Origin: Neobacillus bataviensis LMG 21833
GTDB taxonomy: Bacteria; Bacillota; Bacilli; Bacillales; Cytobacillaceae
Length of the DNA: 64,000 nucleotides
Reading direction: 5' to 3'
Assembly (NCBI RefSeq): GCF_000307875.1
Contig: NZ_AJLS01000124.1
Span: forward strand, 1-64,000
Shown here: piece by piece, positions 1 to 7,495 of the stretch
Numbering within the stretch: the stretch's first letter is position 1
Layout of the letters: every line of letters starts with the position of its first letter
Notes under the pieces: generated by a model
Seen by the model: the letters and a program-made list of their open reading frames with translations, nothing else
Databases searched by the model: none
What the model was told of the DNA's origin: nothing
Translations under genes and position numbers: made by a program

Positions 1-144
1 TTAATAGAAAGACTGGGATTGGTCCTTCATCAAGGCTATGAAGGACTAATCTTTAATAGAAAGACTGGGATTAGTCCTTCATCAAAGCTATGAAGGACTA
101 ACCTTTAATAAAAATCCAGTGATTAGTCCTTCATGTATGAAAGT
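1..144. repeat. 52-bp tandem repeat with internal dyad, about 2.8 copies
   Basis: Copies begin at 1, 53 and 105, exactly 52 bp apart; the third decays after about 144. Each unit holds an inverted repeat, TAGTCCTTCAT facing ATGAAGGACTA, around a short loop. The array is at the window edge and may continue to the left. No coding function is seen. Period and dyad are direct observations; any role in termination or RNA processing is inference. Confidence 0.85.
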
Positions 145-192
145 CACCCCTCTCCCAAAGAATGTCATCACACACAAAGAAAAACACGTTGA

Positions 193-510
193 TTAATACC
201 CGTTGTCATTTATGTTTAAATGAGGTGAAAATACCCCACCAAGATAGTGGGCATTTTCAAGATATTGGCTGACAAATTCCTCCAATGTCATGGGTATTCC
301 CGTATCTTCTAACCAATAATCGTAACTAATGGCCAGATTCTTTTTGACCATATCGTTTTCCAGCCATTTATGTGCCAAAGCATGATCCATCTTAGATAGG
401 ACGTAGGAAACATCTTGAATTTCAGTGATTTGTAAACACCTTCTTTTGATAGGTAGTATTTTTCTTTTTAATATATGTAAAGATGGCAAAAAAACGCTAA
501 TACAAATCAA
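193..510 (-). CDS. small hypothetical protein, start uncertain
   Basis: This is an open frame of up to 105 residues. The first ~25 residues are basic and look unlike the acidic remainder, so the true start may be internal: an ATG at residue 41 (390 on this strand) is in frame, and AGAAGG lies near 443 without a clear start after it. The C-terminal part has a patterned helix (LENDMVKKN) and an acidic segment (TLEEFVSQYLENA). I do not recognise a family. It could be a real small protein, a truncated gene or a chance frame. Confidence 0.3.
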   Translation of the reverse strand: MICISVFLPSLHILKRKILPIKRRCLQITEIQDVSYVLSKMDHALAHKWLENDMVKKNLAISYDYWLEDTGIPMTLEEFVSQYLENAHYLGGVFSPHLNINDNGY

Positions 511-575
511 ATGTCATTCACTAATTTTTATTAGAACTCGATTTGAATGTATCAGTATAAATTTCTGAAAATTCC

Positions 576-603
576 TTGACTTAAGTTAAGAAAATTATAT
601 AAT
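576..603 (+). promoter_or_regulatory. sigma-A-type promoter of the ssu-like operon
   Basis: TTGACT (576-581), a 16-bp spacer and TATAAT (598-603) lie 35 bp before the first start codon of the ABC operon. No riboswitch-like fold or leader terminator was recognised between the promoter and the gene. Confidence 0.6.
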
Positions 604-637
604 TAATATCATTAATCCGATTAAATTAATATGAATT

Positions 638-1444
638 ATGGGTAAAGTGGGTGAGGATTTGTTTCTCCAAATAAATAACATTAACAAACAATTTATTAAT
701 CAAAAGGTTACTAGTGATGTCCTTACGAATATAAATCTCGATATTAAAGAAGGTGAGTTTGTCTCGATTCTTGGCCCTTCTGGTTGTGGGAAATCCACCC
801 TGTTATCGATTGTTGCCGGCTTAACGAAGCCAACGAGCGGTGAAATCCTGCTGGGTGGGAATCCAATCAAAAAACCGGGGAAAGACCGAGGGATGGTTTT
901 CCAGGAGCCAGCCTTATTTCCTTGGATGACGGTTGAAGAAAATGTTATGTTCCCGCTGCGCAAGGAAATGAAGAAAAAGGAAGCAAGGGAAGTTGCTCAT
1001 CAGTATTTACAAATGGTTCAGCTGAGCAACTATACAAAGCATTCCCCACATGAGCTTTCAGGCGGAATGCAGCAACGGGTCTCCATTGCAAGGGCACTTT
1101 CAATGAATCCCAAGGTATTACTAATGGATGAACCGTTTGGTGCTCTTGATGAACAGACACGTGCAAGACTTCATCATGAATTAGAGAAAATCTGGGTTGA
1201 AACAAAAAAGACAATTCTTTTTGTCACCCATAGCATTAGTGAGTCTATTAAACTATCAGACAGAATCATTGTCATGGGAACAAGACCGGGTGTGGTTCTT
1301 GAGGATATCCATGTAAAAATTCCAAGACCACGCGGCACGCATCCACAGGCAGTGGCTAAATTAGAAGAGAAAATTAATGGCTTATTAAAAACGGAGATTG
1401 ATAAAGTAGTAAAAGAGGAATTAGCGTATGCAGCGAACAATTAA
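638..1444 (+). CDS. ssuB: ABC transporter ATPase, sulfonate/taurine/nitrate type
   Basis: This is the nucleotide-binding subunit that would power import of an organosulfur compound or related anion. Walker A GPSGCGKST is near residues 46-54, the signature LSGGMQQR at 140-147 and Walker B LLMDEP at 161-166, and the Q-loop FQEPALFPW is typical of the SsuB/TauB/NrtD group. The start is uncertain: ATG 638 has only a weak ribosome site, and in-frame GTG 647 or TTG 659 would remove a non-conserved N-terminus. It overlaps the permease gene by 17 bp, implying translational coupling. The family is certain. The sulfonate assignment is inferred from the neighbouring cysteine synthase; nitrate, taurine or thiamine-precursor analogues cannot be excluded. 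Confidence 0.82.
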   Translation: MGKVGEDLFLQINNINKQFINQKVTSDVLTNINLDIKEGEFVSILGPSGCGKSTLLSIVAGLTKPTSGEILLGGNPIKKPGKDRGMVFQEPALFPWMTVEENVMFPLRKEMKKKEAREVAHQYLQMVQLSNYTKHSPHELSGGMQQRVSIARALSMNPKVLLMDEPFGALDEQTRARLHHELEKIWVETKKTILFVTHSISESIKLSDRIIVMGTRPGVVLEDIHVKIPRPRGTHPQAVAKLEEKINGLLKTEIDKVVKEELAYAANN

Positions 1445-2189
1445 ACGAATTATATTTTTTGCGCTTTTACTCATCATTTGGCAGTCCGCTGTTAAGATAT
1501 TGAATGTTTCACCGGCCCTTATGCCTGCGCCGACTGATGTTATGAAAGCACTAGGCACAGGTTTTGAAGATAAAACGCTCATTTACGATATTCTTGCAAG
1601 TTTTCGAAGATTAGCCATTGGTTTACTTATTTCCATTATTATCGGCTTCTGTTTAGGAATCCTGCTAGCCAAAAATAAAACAGCTGATGAGACATTAGGT
1701 ACCTTAATCTTAGCCCTACAAAGTGTACCAAGTATTGTCTGGCTGCCAATCGCCATTATGTGGTTTGGCCTAAATGAAAGCTCTGTTATTTTTATCGTGA
1801 TACTGGGGGCAACACTTGTCATTACCATCAATATGAGGATTGGGATTAAGAATGTTCCGCCTCTTTATATCAGGGCAGCACAAACGATGGGGTCGGGCGG
1901 ATTCGATCTGTTTGCAAAGGTTATTCTTCCTGCCTCCGTTCCATATGCCGTTACCGGAATTAGACTGGGCTGGGCCTTCGCTTGGCGCGCACTGATGGCA
2001 GGAGAAATTTTGAGTACCGGGCCTGGGTTGGGTTACACACTCAAGTACGCATCCGATTTCGGAAATATGAGTATGGTCATCGGTATTATGATTATTATCG
2101 GAGTCATTGGTACGATTGTAGATCTTACGTTCTTCCAACGAATCGAACAAAATGTCATTCGCCGTTGGGGATTAGAAACTAGTAAATAA
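1428..2189 (+). CDS. ssuC: ABC transporter permease, SsuC/TauC type
   Basis: This membrane subunit of the importer has about six hydrophobic segments, at roughly residues 7-21, 63-82, 95-113, 118-135, 178-194 and 213-233. The EAA coupling loop is at about 149-172 (RAAQTMGSG ... VILPASVPYA), which docks on the ATPase encoded upstream. At 253 residues it matches the usual size of the BPD_transp_1 family. The gene starts inside the ATPase gene and ends 13 bp before the binding-protein gene, whose AGGGGGAGAAA ribosome site fills the gap. Confidence 0.85.
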   Translation: MQRTIKRIIFFALLLIIWQSAVKILNVSPALMPAPTDVMKALGTGFEDKTLIYDILASFRRLAIGLLISIIIGFCLGILLAKNKTADETLGTLILALQSVPSIVWLPIAIMWFGLNESSVIFIVILGATLVITINMRIGIKNVPPLYIRAAQTMGSGGFDLFAKVILPASVPYAVTGIRLGWAFAWRALMAGEILSTGPGLGYTLKYASDFGNMSMVIGIMIIIGVIGTIVDLTFFQRIEQNVIRRWGLETSK

Positions 2190-2202
2190 GGGGGAGAAAA
2201 AG

Positions 2203-3201
2203 ATGAATAAAAAGACAAAAATCATCGGTATGTCATTTTTACTAAGTATGGGATTATTAGCTGGCTGCGATTCGAGCGAAACGAGCAGCAGTGCTGGCTC
2301 TGAAAAAGTCGTAATTGGGTATTTTCCAAATATCGACCATGCACCTGCAATGGTAGCGAGAGAAAAAGGGTATTATGAAAAGGAATTAGGTAAAAACGTG
2401 AAAGTAGAGTACAAAACGTTTCCTGATGGCGGTGCCTTTATGACCGCTTTAAAAACCGGTGATATTGATGCCGGTTTGGTAGGGCCAGGACCGGTTATGA
2501 ACAATTTTACAAACGGTGCAGATGTTAAAATTATTGCAGGGGCATCATCAGGCGGTACTGCAATCGTGGCAAGTAAACAAAGCGGAATCAATTCTGTTGA
2601 GGATTTCACTGGTAAATCGTTTATCACACCTGGTGTCGGATGCACACATGATGTCCAAATGGAAACATTCCTGCAAGACTACGGCATTTCATCGGCTCGA
2701 ATTGGCGGAACATTGAAGCATGTAACCGGAAATCCTGCTCAATATGCAAGCATGTTTGAATCTGGTAAAGTTGATTTAGCCGCTGTACCGGAACCGTGGG
2801 CATCTCAATTAGTAAAAGAGGCCGGCGCGAAAATTATTGTCGACAGTTCCCAAATTTCTTACGGAAAAACATTACCGAATACCATTTTAGTTTCCAGTGG
2901 AAAGAAAATTAAAGCGGATAAAGAAGTGATTGCTAAAATTGTAAAGGCACAAAATGAAGCAATTGATTTTATCAATAAAAACCCTGAGGAAGCAAAGAAA
3001 ATTACTATTCAGAGCATTAAAGAGATTACAAAGCAAGGACTTGACCAGGACGTAATGGATACGGCTTGGACACACATCCGTTTTACTGAAGATGTAAACC
3101 AAGACGTGATTCAACAATTTGCAAATTCATCTGTTGAGCTAAGATTTTTAAAAGATCAGCCAGATTTTAAAGCATTAATCGATACTCAATTTATTAACTA
3201 A
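2203..3201 (+). CDS. ssuA: substrate-binding lipoprotein, SsuA/TauA/NMT1 type
   Basis: This is the extracellular solute receptor of the importer. A lipoprotein signal peptide ends with the lipobox LLAGC, making Cys22 the lipidated residue, followed by a Ser-rich linker. The mature part has the fold signature of the NMT1/SsuA family: IGYFPNIDHAPAMVAREKGYY near 40-60, then GPGPVMNNF and VPEPWASQLV. At 332 residues it is normal length. It is the last gene of the ABC operon, followed directly by a strong terminator. Family assignment is secure; whether it binds sulfonates, sulfate esters or another ligand is not visible from the sequence. Confidence 0.82.
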   Translation: MNKKTKIIGMSFLLSMGLLAGCDSSETSSSAGSEKVVIGYFPNIDHAPAMVAREKGYYEKELGKNVKVEYKTFPDGGAFMTALKTGDIDAGLVGPGPVMNNFTNGADVKIIAGASSGGTAIVASKQSGINSVEDFTGKSFITPGVGCTHDVQMETFLQDYGISSARIGGTLKHVTGNPAQYASMFESGKVDLAAVPEPWASQLVKEAGAKIIVDSSQISYGKTLPNTILVSSGKKIKADKEVIAKIVKAQNEAIDFINKNPEEAKKITIQSIKEITKQGLDQDVMDTAWTHIRFTEDVNQDVIQQFANSSVELRFLKDQPDFKALIDTQFIN

Positions 3202-3209
3202 AAAATGAT

Positions 3210-3250
3210 GGGATACTAAGTGAGTTCACTTAGCATCCCTGCTTTGTTTT
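3210..3250 (+). terminator. intrinsic terminator after ssuA-like gene
   Basis: A 14-bp stem with one mismatch (arms 3210-3223 and 3226-3239) around a 2-nt spacer is followed by a T-rich tail. It separates the ABC operon from the cysteine synthase gene. Confidence 0.75.
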
Positions 3251-3278
3251 ATGAAAATGATGATGAAAGGTGAAGAAA

Positions 3279-4202
3279 ATGAAACTTTATAGCTCCATTC
3301 TTGATTTAATAGGGAATACTCCAACTGTCAAACTTAATAAAATACCAGAACCATTTGGTGGTGAAGTCTATATAAAACTTGAATCCTTTAACCCAGGGGG
3401 AAGCGTGAAGGACCGTGCAGCACAGAAAATGATTGAGCGTGCCGAGGAAACAGGGAAGCTGATCCCTGGAAAAAGCATCATTATTGAACCGACTTCTGGA
3501 AATACAGGTATTGGTATTGCTATGGTAGCCGCCGTGAAAGGCTATCGCTGTATTATTACCATGCCTGACAATGCCACTGCGGAGCGTGTGAAAATCTTAA
3601 AAGCTTATGGTGCAGAAGTTTATTTAACTCCGGGAAAATTACGTATGCAAGGGGCTATTGATGAGGCCAGCCGTTTGGCGCGCGAGTTCCCTGACAGTTT
3701 TATTCCTATGCAGTTTGAGAATCCGGCAAATGCTGACGCCCACCGTGGAACGACTGCTGTAGAGATTTTAGATGCTTTTGAAGGAAAACTGGATGCTTTG
3801 GTAGTAACGGCAGGAACTGGTGGGACTGTTACCGGTGTTGGAGAAGAATTAAAAAAATCGATCCCAAATTTAAAAATATTTGTGGTCGAGCCATTCGGAT
3901 CACCGGTCTTATCAGGTGGGAATCCAGGGCCTCATAAAATCCCGGGAACAGGTCCAGGGTTTATCCCGAAAATCTTAAACCGTGAAATTTTTGATGAAAT
4001 CCTGCTCATAAAAGATGAAGATGCTGAAGTGATGGCTCGCCGTCTTGCTGCCGAGGAGGGAATCTTTGTCGGTGCATCCGGTGCATCCACTGCCCATTTT
4101 GCTGTTGAGATTGCAAAAGGACTTCCATCTTCAGCAAGGGTGCTATGTTTGGCCCCGGATACAGGAGAGCGATACCTATCTTCTGACCTATTTCTAGGTT
4201 AA
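3279..4202 (+). CDS. cysK: cysteine synthase (O-acetylserine sulfhydrylase)
   Basis: This pyridoxal-phosphate enzyme would make cysteine from O-acetylserine and sulfide. The PLP lysine is Lys44 in GGSVKDR, the substrate loop PTSGNTGIG is at 71-79, and the phosphate-binding glycine loop GTGGTVTGVG is at about 180-188. At 307 residues it is family length. I chose ATG 3279 over the upstream in-frame GTG 3270 because AAAGGTGA lies 5 nt before it. Its place after a sulfonate-type importer suggests it fixes the released sulfur. The motifs fit CysK; a CysM-like or cystathionine beta-synthase-like specificity cannot be excluded. A strong terminator follows. Confidence 0.9.
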   Translation: MKLYSSILDLIGNTPTVKLNKIPEPFGGEVYIKLESFNPGGSVKDRAAQKMIERAEETGKLIPGKSIIIEPTSGNTGIGIAMVAAVKGYRCIITMPDNATAERVKILKAYGAEVYLTPGKLRMQGAIDEASRLAREFPDSFIPMQFENPANADAHRGTTAVEILDAFEGKLDALVVTAGTGGTVTGVGEELKKSIPNLKIFVVEPFGSPVLSGGNPGPHKIPGTGPGFIPKILNREIFDEILLIKDEDAEVMARRLAAEEGIFVGASGASTAHFAVEIAKGLPSSARVLCLAPDTGERYLSSDLFLG

Positions 4203-4221
4203 AGAACTATCATTTTTAAAT

Positions 4222-4255
4222 GGCGAACAGTGACTGGCACTGTTCGCCTTTTTTT
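4222..4255 (+). terminator. intrinsic terminator after cysK
   Basis: A perfect 11-bp stem (GGCGAACAGTG / CACTGTTCGCC), a 5-nt loop and seven T. Almost the same stem recurs after the MFS gene at 27200-27227. Confidence 0.9.
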
Positions 4256-4300
4256 ATGGTATGCTTTTTCTAATAGTAATCTAAATATTGGGGGATGAAG

Positions 4301-4753
4301 ATGGGCTATATAGAAGAGTTAAGAGAAATAATCGGAAATCGACCGCTCATTTTAGTCGGCTCTGTTGTGGCTGTAATGGATGGAGAAGGAAAAATTCTTT
4401 TACAAAAACGTCCCGAAGGCATCTGGGGGCTGCCGGGAGGCCTGATGGAATTAGCTGAATCTGCTGAGGACGCTGCTAGAAGGGAAGTTTTTGAAGAAAC
4501 AGGGATTGAAATTGGCCAGCTTCAATTAGTGGATGTATTTTCAGGGAAGCAGTATTTTAGAAAATTAGCAAACGGTGATGAATTCTATCCTGTTACAATC
4601 GCCTATACCTCAAAGGATATAAAAAACAACATTATCAAAATTGATGGGAAAGAATCAATTGATGCAGGTTTCTTTGACAGACGCGAATTACCGGAGCATA
4701 CAAGTCCTTTAGTTAGGACGCTGATTCAACAATATTCTCATTTTTTTAAATAG
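4301..4753 (+). CDS. Nudix hydrolase
   Basis: This is a predicted Mg-dependent pyrophosphohydrolase of a nucleoside-diphosphate-linked substrate. The Nudix box is complete at residues 47-69 (G-x5-E-x7-REV-x-EE-x-G), preceded by the usual IWGLPGG. It is a 150-residue single-domain protein. ATG 4301 is preferred over ATG 4295 because GGGGG abuts 4295 directly and gives a normal 6-nt spacing to 4301. It stands alone, with a terminator upstream and a repeat-rich gap downstream. The substrate (oxidised nucleotide, ADP-ribose or other) cannot be told from the sequence. Confidence 0.85.
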   Translation: MGYIEELREIIGNRPLILVGSVVAVMDGEGKILLQKRPEGIWGLPGGLMELAESAEDAARREVFEETGIEIGQLQLVDVFSGKQYFRKLANGDEFYPVTIAYTSKDIKNNIIKIDGKESIDAGFFDRRELPEHTSPLVRTLIQQYSHFFK

Positions 4754-4787
4754 ATCGTCTTGGACGGATAATTTAGGAGCAGTAACA

Positions 4788-4831
4788 CCTGTCTCCCGAT
4801 GCGGAAACGTTTGAAGCAATTGGGGGACAGG
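4788..4831. repeat. CCTGTCTCCC / GGGGGACAGG dyad
   Basis: Ten-base arms (4788-4797 and 4822-4831, one mismatch) flank a 24-nt centre. It resembles the CCTGTCCCC-type dispersed elements seen between genes in Bacillaceae genomes. No T-run follows on either strand, so it is not a good terminator. Confidence 0.5.
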
Positions 4832-4869
4832 AATCTCTACTGAGGAAAATCTCTTTGCATAAGAACGAT

Positions 4870-4980
4870 TTAATCCTCCTCTGTATAGGCTTCTACCGTC
4901 GTATCTCTGCACTCCCAGCATTCGGCTCTATTCCTCTCCATAATGGATAATTCCTTACCACAAGAGATGCACTTATCCAT
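4870..4980 (-). CDS. 36-residue zinc-ribbon-like microprotein
   Basis: This reading frame is too short for ordinary ORF calling. AAAGGAG lies 10 nt before ATG 4980, and translation gives 36 residues with MDKCISCGKE at the start, RAECWECRD in the middle and an acidic tail ending EED. The two CxxC pairs (Cys4/Cys7 and Cys21/Cys24) have the spacing of a single treble-clef or zinc-ribbon site. A good ribosome site plus four correctly spaced cysteines makes a chance frame unlikely. I do not recognise a named family. It is transcribed toward the Nudix gene and lies upstream of the yedE-yedF pair on the same strand as that pair; a functional link is only a guess. Confidence 0.6.
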   Translation of the reverse strand: MDKCISCGKELSIMERNRAECWECRDTTVEAYTEED

Positions 4981-5059
4981 AAGCTTAGATCTCCTTTCTA
5001 GAGAAATGTTATATAAATATATGTGTTCATTTTTCTAATTATGCTACCTTCTAAAACTT

Positions 5060-5215
5060 AGTGCCTGACCTCTATCATTAAAGTATAAAAGTAGTGGGGG
5101 GCAGGTATCATTTCTGAAGGAACGGTTGCCAATAAGGGCTAAAGGAGCACAAATTAATGGTGCCTGGCCCCCGATGTGTTATTGCTTTAACGCACAGGGG
5201 GTCAGGCACCATTTT
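5060..5215. repeat. two GTGCCTGACCCC-type dyad elements
   Basis: The second element is clear: 16-base arms (5157-5172 and 5197-5212) differing at one position, flanking a 24-nt centre and ending in TTTTT on the plus strand. The first is degenerate: GTGCCTGACC at 5061-5070 faces GGGGGGCAGGTA near 5095-5106. GTGCCTGACCCC dyads are a recurring intergenic element in Bacillaceae. Here they fill the 250-bp gap between the microprotein and the selenoprotein candidate; the clear copy could also act as a terminator. Confidence 0.6.
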
Positions 5216-5236
5216 TAAGGACAGCTAGATCCTATC

Positions 5237-5482
5237 CTATTTTACAACCTTAATATAGAAATAAATGTCCTGTCCAACCTTTTCCGGTTCGGTGATGAGT
5301 TGGTAGCCATGTTTGACTGCCTCTTCCGGGACACTTCTAAATGATTGCGGACAGTCAGCAATGACTTGTAATACCTCACCAATTTTCATGTTTTTTAGCG
5401 CATCCAGCGCATAAATGACAGGGTATGGTCAAGGCTCACCGCGAATGTCTAGGGTGTAATTTACATCCATCACTTGTGACAT
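5237..5482 (-). CDS. yedF: TusA/YedF-family protein with in-frame TGA at the catalytic Cys: candidate selenoprotein
   Basis: Read through one TGA, this gene encodes 81 residues: a short lead, LDIRGEP, then U18 (TGA, 5429-5431), then PYPVIYALDAL and a typical TusA/SirA C-terminus ending YFYIKVVK. TusA-family proteins carry an invariant CPxP motif whose Cys is the sulfur or selenium carrier; the TGA sits exactly on that Cys and every other position stays in frame. A strong ribosome site (AAAGGAGG, 7 nt before ATG 5482) overlaps the end of yedE, so the two genes are coupled. A hairpin just after the TGA has SECIS features. A second Cys is at residue 44. Related pairs (E. coli yedE-yedF; Campylobacter fdhT-fdhU) are linked to selenium handling. 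The alternative is a nonsense mutation or base error turning TGC or TGT into TGA, which would leave a 17-residue peptide. Confidence 0.7.
5394..5415 (-). promoter_or_regulatory. putative bacterial SECIS element
   Basis: In the RNA, from 14 to 35 nt after the UGA, UUUA pairs with UAAA, a single U bulges, GCGC pairs with GCGC, and the apical loop is UGGAU. This matches the E. coli fdhF SECIS plan (lower stem, bulged U, upper stem, small loop with early G) at the usual distance from the Sec codon. The pairing is read directly from the sequence; SelB binding is inference. Confidence 0.6.
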
Positions 5483-5485
5483 ATT

Positions 5486-6715
5486 TTAAGCCTCCTTTGT
5501 TTGAGGAATAACCTTTGCGGCCTTTTGCTGTTTAATACCAGAACCATAACGGAACCGTTTTTCCCACCAGCTAGACAGGATAAACCACGCAGCCAGCATG
5601 GCAAGTGTTCCGATTAAGGCGCCTGCAGGTCCCCATACTTCGATTAAATTTACCTTCGTCCAATTGGCAGTAAGCGCATTGTAAATTCCAAGGTGATCCC
5701 AGCCATAGGCTAAAACGGTAGCACCTACGATATTCCCTGCTCCTACAACCCAGAATAATAGCTGGCCTTCCATCGCACGGTACATCATACCAGTTTCACA
5801 GCCGCCCGCAAGGACAATTCCGAAGCCGAATAATAGTCCACCAAAGACGGTGCTTGGTGCTGCCACCTTAATCAAAGCGACGGAGCCATTTTGAAGGTAG
5901 AAGAATGTAATTACGACACTGATCATCATCCCAACGGCAATCGCTTTAGACATAACCGCACGACCGCTGATCCATAAATCACGGAAAGCAGAAGTGAAAC
6001 AAATTTGGCCTCTTTCAATTAAAATACCAAAAAAGGCACCTGCGATGGAAGCGACAGCTAACATGTTCTTACCTGTGGCAAAAAAGTAGATAACTACACC
6101 ACAATAGACAAGGAATAGAAGAAATCCTAATTTCGGTTGAATGTTGGACTTTTTCTTTTGAACTGCTGCAGCTGGTTTAACTGCCCCTTTTTGTAAGTTA
6201 GGCTTCCCACGCCACCATTTCGTATTGACCACTTTTACACCAAAATAGGTTCCAATAGCTGTTGCCAGCATGAAAATCCATGAATGGAAGGAAAATTGCG
6301 GTACACCTGTGAAAAAGGCAGCTAGATTACAGCCTAATGCAAGGCGTGCCCCGAAACCTGCAATAATTCCACCGATAAATCCTTGAACTAACCTGCGTTT
6401 TTGCTTTGGAACACGAATTTTAAAGCTGTTGCTAAGCAAAATTGTAATAAGTGCACCAATGAGCATACCAATGACAATCCATCCGTCCGTTCGGCTAATG
6501 GGCGTTCCATCATAACCAACGAGTTTGAAATAGGCCCAGTCTGACACATCTACTCCAAACCAACCTAAAATGTGGCCTCCTAATCTGGTAAATTCCCCTG
6601 TTACGGCCCAGACAGTCCCGGTAATTCCAAAATATAACGCACTAATTATGCCGGCAATACTGATGGCAACATAGGGGTTCCAATACTCCTTAAAAATTTT
6701 CTGATAGAGATTCAT
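5486..6715 (-). CDS. yedE: YedE/FdhT-type membrane protein, putative selenium or sulfur transporter
   Basis: This polytopic membrane protein of 409 residues contains two YeeE/YedE repeats. The conserved cysteines of the family are present: Cys129 (ALGCNLA), Cys239 (GQICFTSAFRD) and Cys306 (LAGGCETGMMYR), the residues thought to pass the chalcogen through the membrane. The related thiosulfate transporter YeeE works with a TusA-like partner, and the YedE/FdhT branch is associated with selenium metabolism. The downstream partner is the UGA-containing TusA-like gene, 3 bp beyond the stop. I chose ATG 6715, with AAGGG upstream, over TTG 6727. Selenium rather than thiosulfate transport is inferred from the partner gene. 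Confidence 0.8.
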   Translation of the reverse strand: MNLYQKIFKEYWNPYVAISIAGIISALYFGITGTVWAVTGEFTRLGGHILGWFGVDVSDWAYFKLVGYDGTPISRTDGWIVIGMLIGALITILLSNSFKIRVPKQKRRLVQGFIGGIIAGFGARLALGCNLAAFFTGVPQFSFHSWIFMLATAIGTYFGVKVVNTKWWRGKPNLQKGAVKPAAAVQKKKSNIQPKLGFLLFLVYCGVVIYFFATGKNMLAVASIAGAFFGILIERGQICFTSAFRDLWISGRAVMSKAIAVGMMISVVITFFYLQNGSVALIKVAAPSTVFGGLLFGFGIVLAGGCETGMMYRAMEGQLLFWVVGAGNIVGATVLAYGWDHLGIYNALTANWTKVNLIEVWGPAGALIGTLAMLAAWFILSSWWEKRFRYGSGIKQQKAAKVIPQTKEA

Positions 6716-6761
6716 TATTTCAACCAACCCTTATAAAAAAAATTTATATGCACAATAAATA

Positions 6762-6790
6762 ATTTTATATATAATATGACGAAACATCAA
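6762..6790 (-). promoter_or_regulatory. possible promoter of yedE-yedF
   Basis: On the minus strand TTGATG (6785-6790), a 17-bp spacer and TAAAAT (6762-6767) lie 47 bp before ATG 6715. The hexamers are imperfect and the region is AT-rich, so this is tentative. Confidence 0.4.
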
Positions 6791-6813
6791 TGGAATTCTG
6801 CTGGTAAAATTGA

Positions 6814-7492
6814 AGATTGTCCAACCATCCCGAATTAGTTAAAATGGGGTTCGCTGTGGCGGCACGTAAGATGGCCGCCCTCGATGCCGGGATTCAAATC
6901 GGTGAGGACGTACAGCCCGAACGTGTTGGTGTTTGGATTAGATCGGGAATTGGAGGATTAGCTGAGTTTGAGGAACAGCACCGAAGATTTATTGACAAAG
7001 GGCAAAGACGGGTCAATCCGTTTTACAATTCCTATGTTTATCCCGGACATGGCGGCAGGACAGGTTTCTATTAACTGGGGGCGAAAGGAATCAACAATTG
7101 TTCGGTGACGGCCTGTGCGTCCGGAGCAAATTCCATCGGTGATGCCTTCGCGTTATTCAATAAGGGGACGCGGATATGATATTTGCCGGCGGAATGGAAG
7201 CAACCATGACCGAGATGACCATCGTGGGATTTTCGAATATGACCGCTCTTACGAAAAATCCAGATCCGAACACAGCCAGCCGTCCGTTCGATAAGAACCG
7301 TGATGGATCTTTTAGCCATAAAGGAAGGGGTCATCCCGCCTACCATTAATTATGAAACGCCGGATGAAGAACTTGATTTAGATTATGTTCCGAATACAGC
7401 AAAGAAGAAGGATGTACAAGTCGTTTTATCCAACTCGTTAGGGTTTGGCAGCCATAATGCCACATTGATTTTTAGAAAATTACCATATAAGT
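6814..7492 (+). pseudogene. fabF-like beta-ketoacyl-ACP synthase II remnant
   Basis: Pieces of FabF appear in order but in different frames. An N-terminal piece (MGFAVAARKMA) lacks the first ~60 residues. Then come NPFY...[14 protein letters not shown], the active-site region [17 protein letters not shown], and [12 protein letters not shown] to [10 protein letters not shown]. After a jump of roughly 130 codons, the C-terminus follows ([18 protein letters not shown] ... [16 protein letters not shown]). At least three frameshifts, a large internal deletion and a missing start make it non-functional. An intact copy presumably exists elsewhere, because FabF-type activity is normally needed for fatty acid synthesis. 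Confidence 0.85.
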
Positions 7493-7495
7493 ACC

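Noticed and set aside
560-575. TTTCTGAAAATT near the ssu promoter as a member of the aromatic regulon motif
   Set aside because: The motif is short and AT-rich, and this copy sits at a sulfur operon. It shows that TTCTGAAAA alone is not specific evidence for aromatic control.
511-637. Possible S-box or other riboswitch ahead of the ssu-like operon
   Set aside because: Promoter to start codon is only about 35 bp and no leader terminator exists, so there is no room for a riboswitch.
4709-4921. 70-codon minus-strand frame
   Set aside because: It overlaps the zinc-ribbon microprotein frame, which has the better ribosome site and patterned cysteines, and it extends into the Nudix gene.
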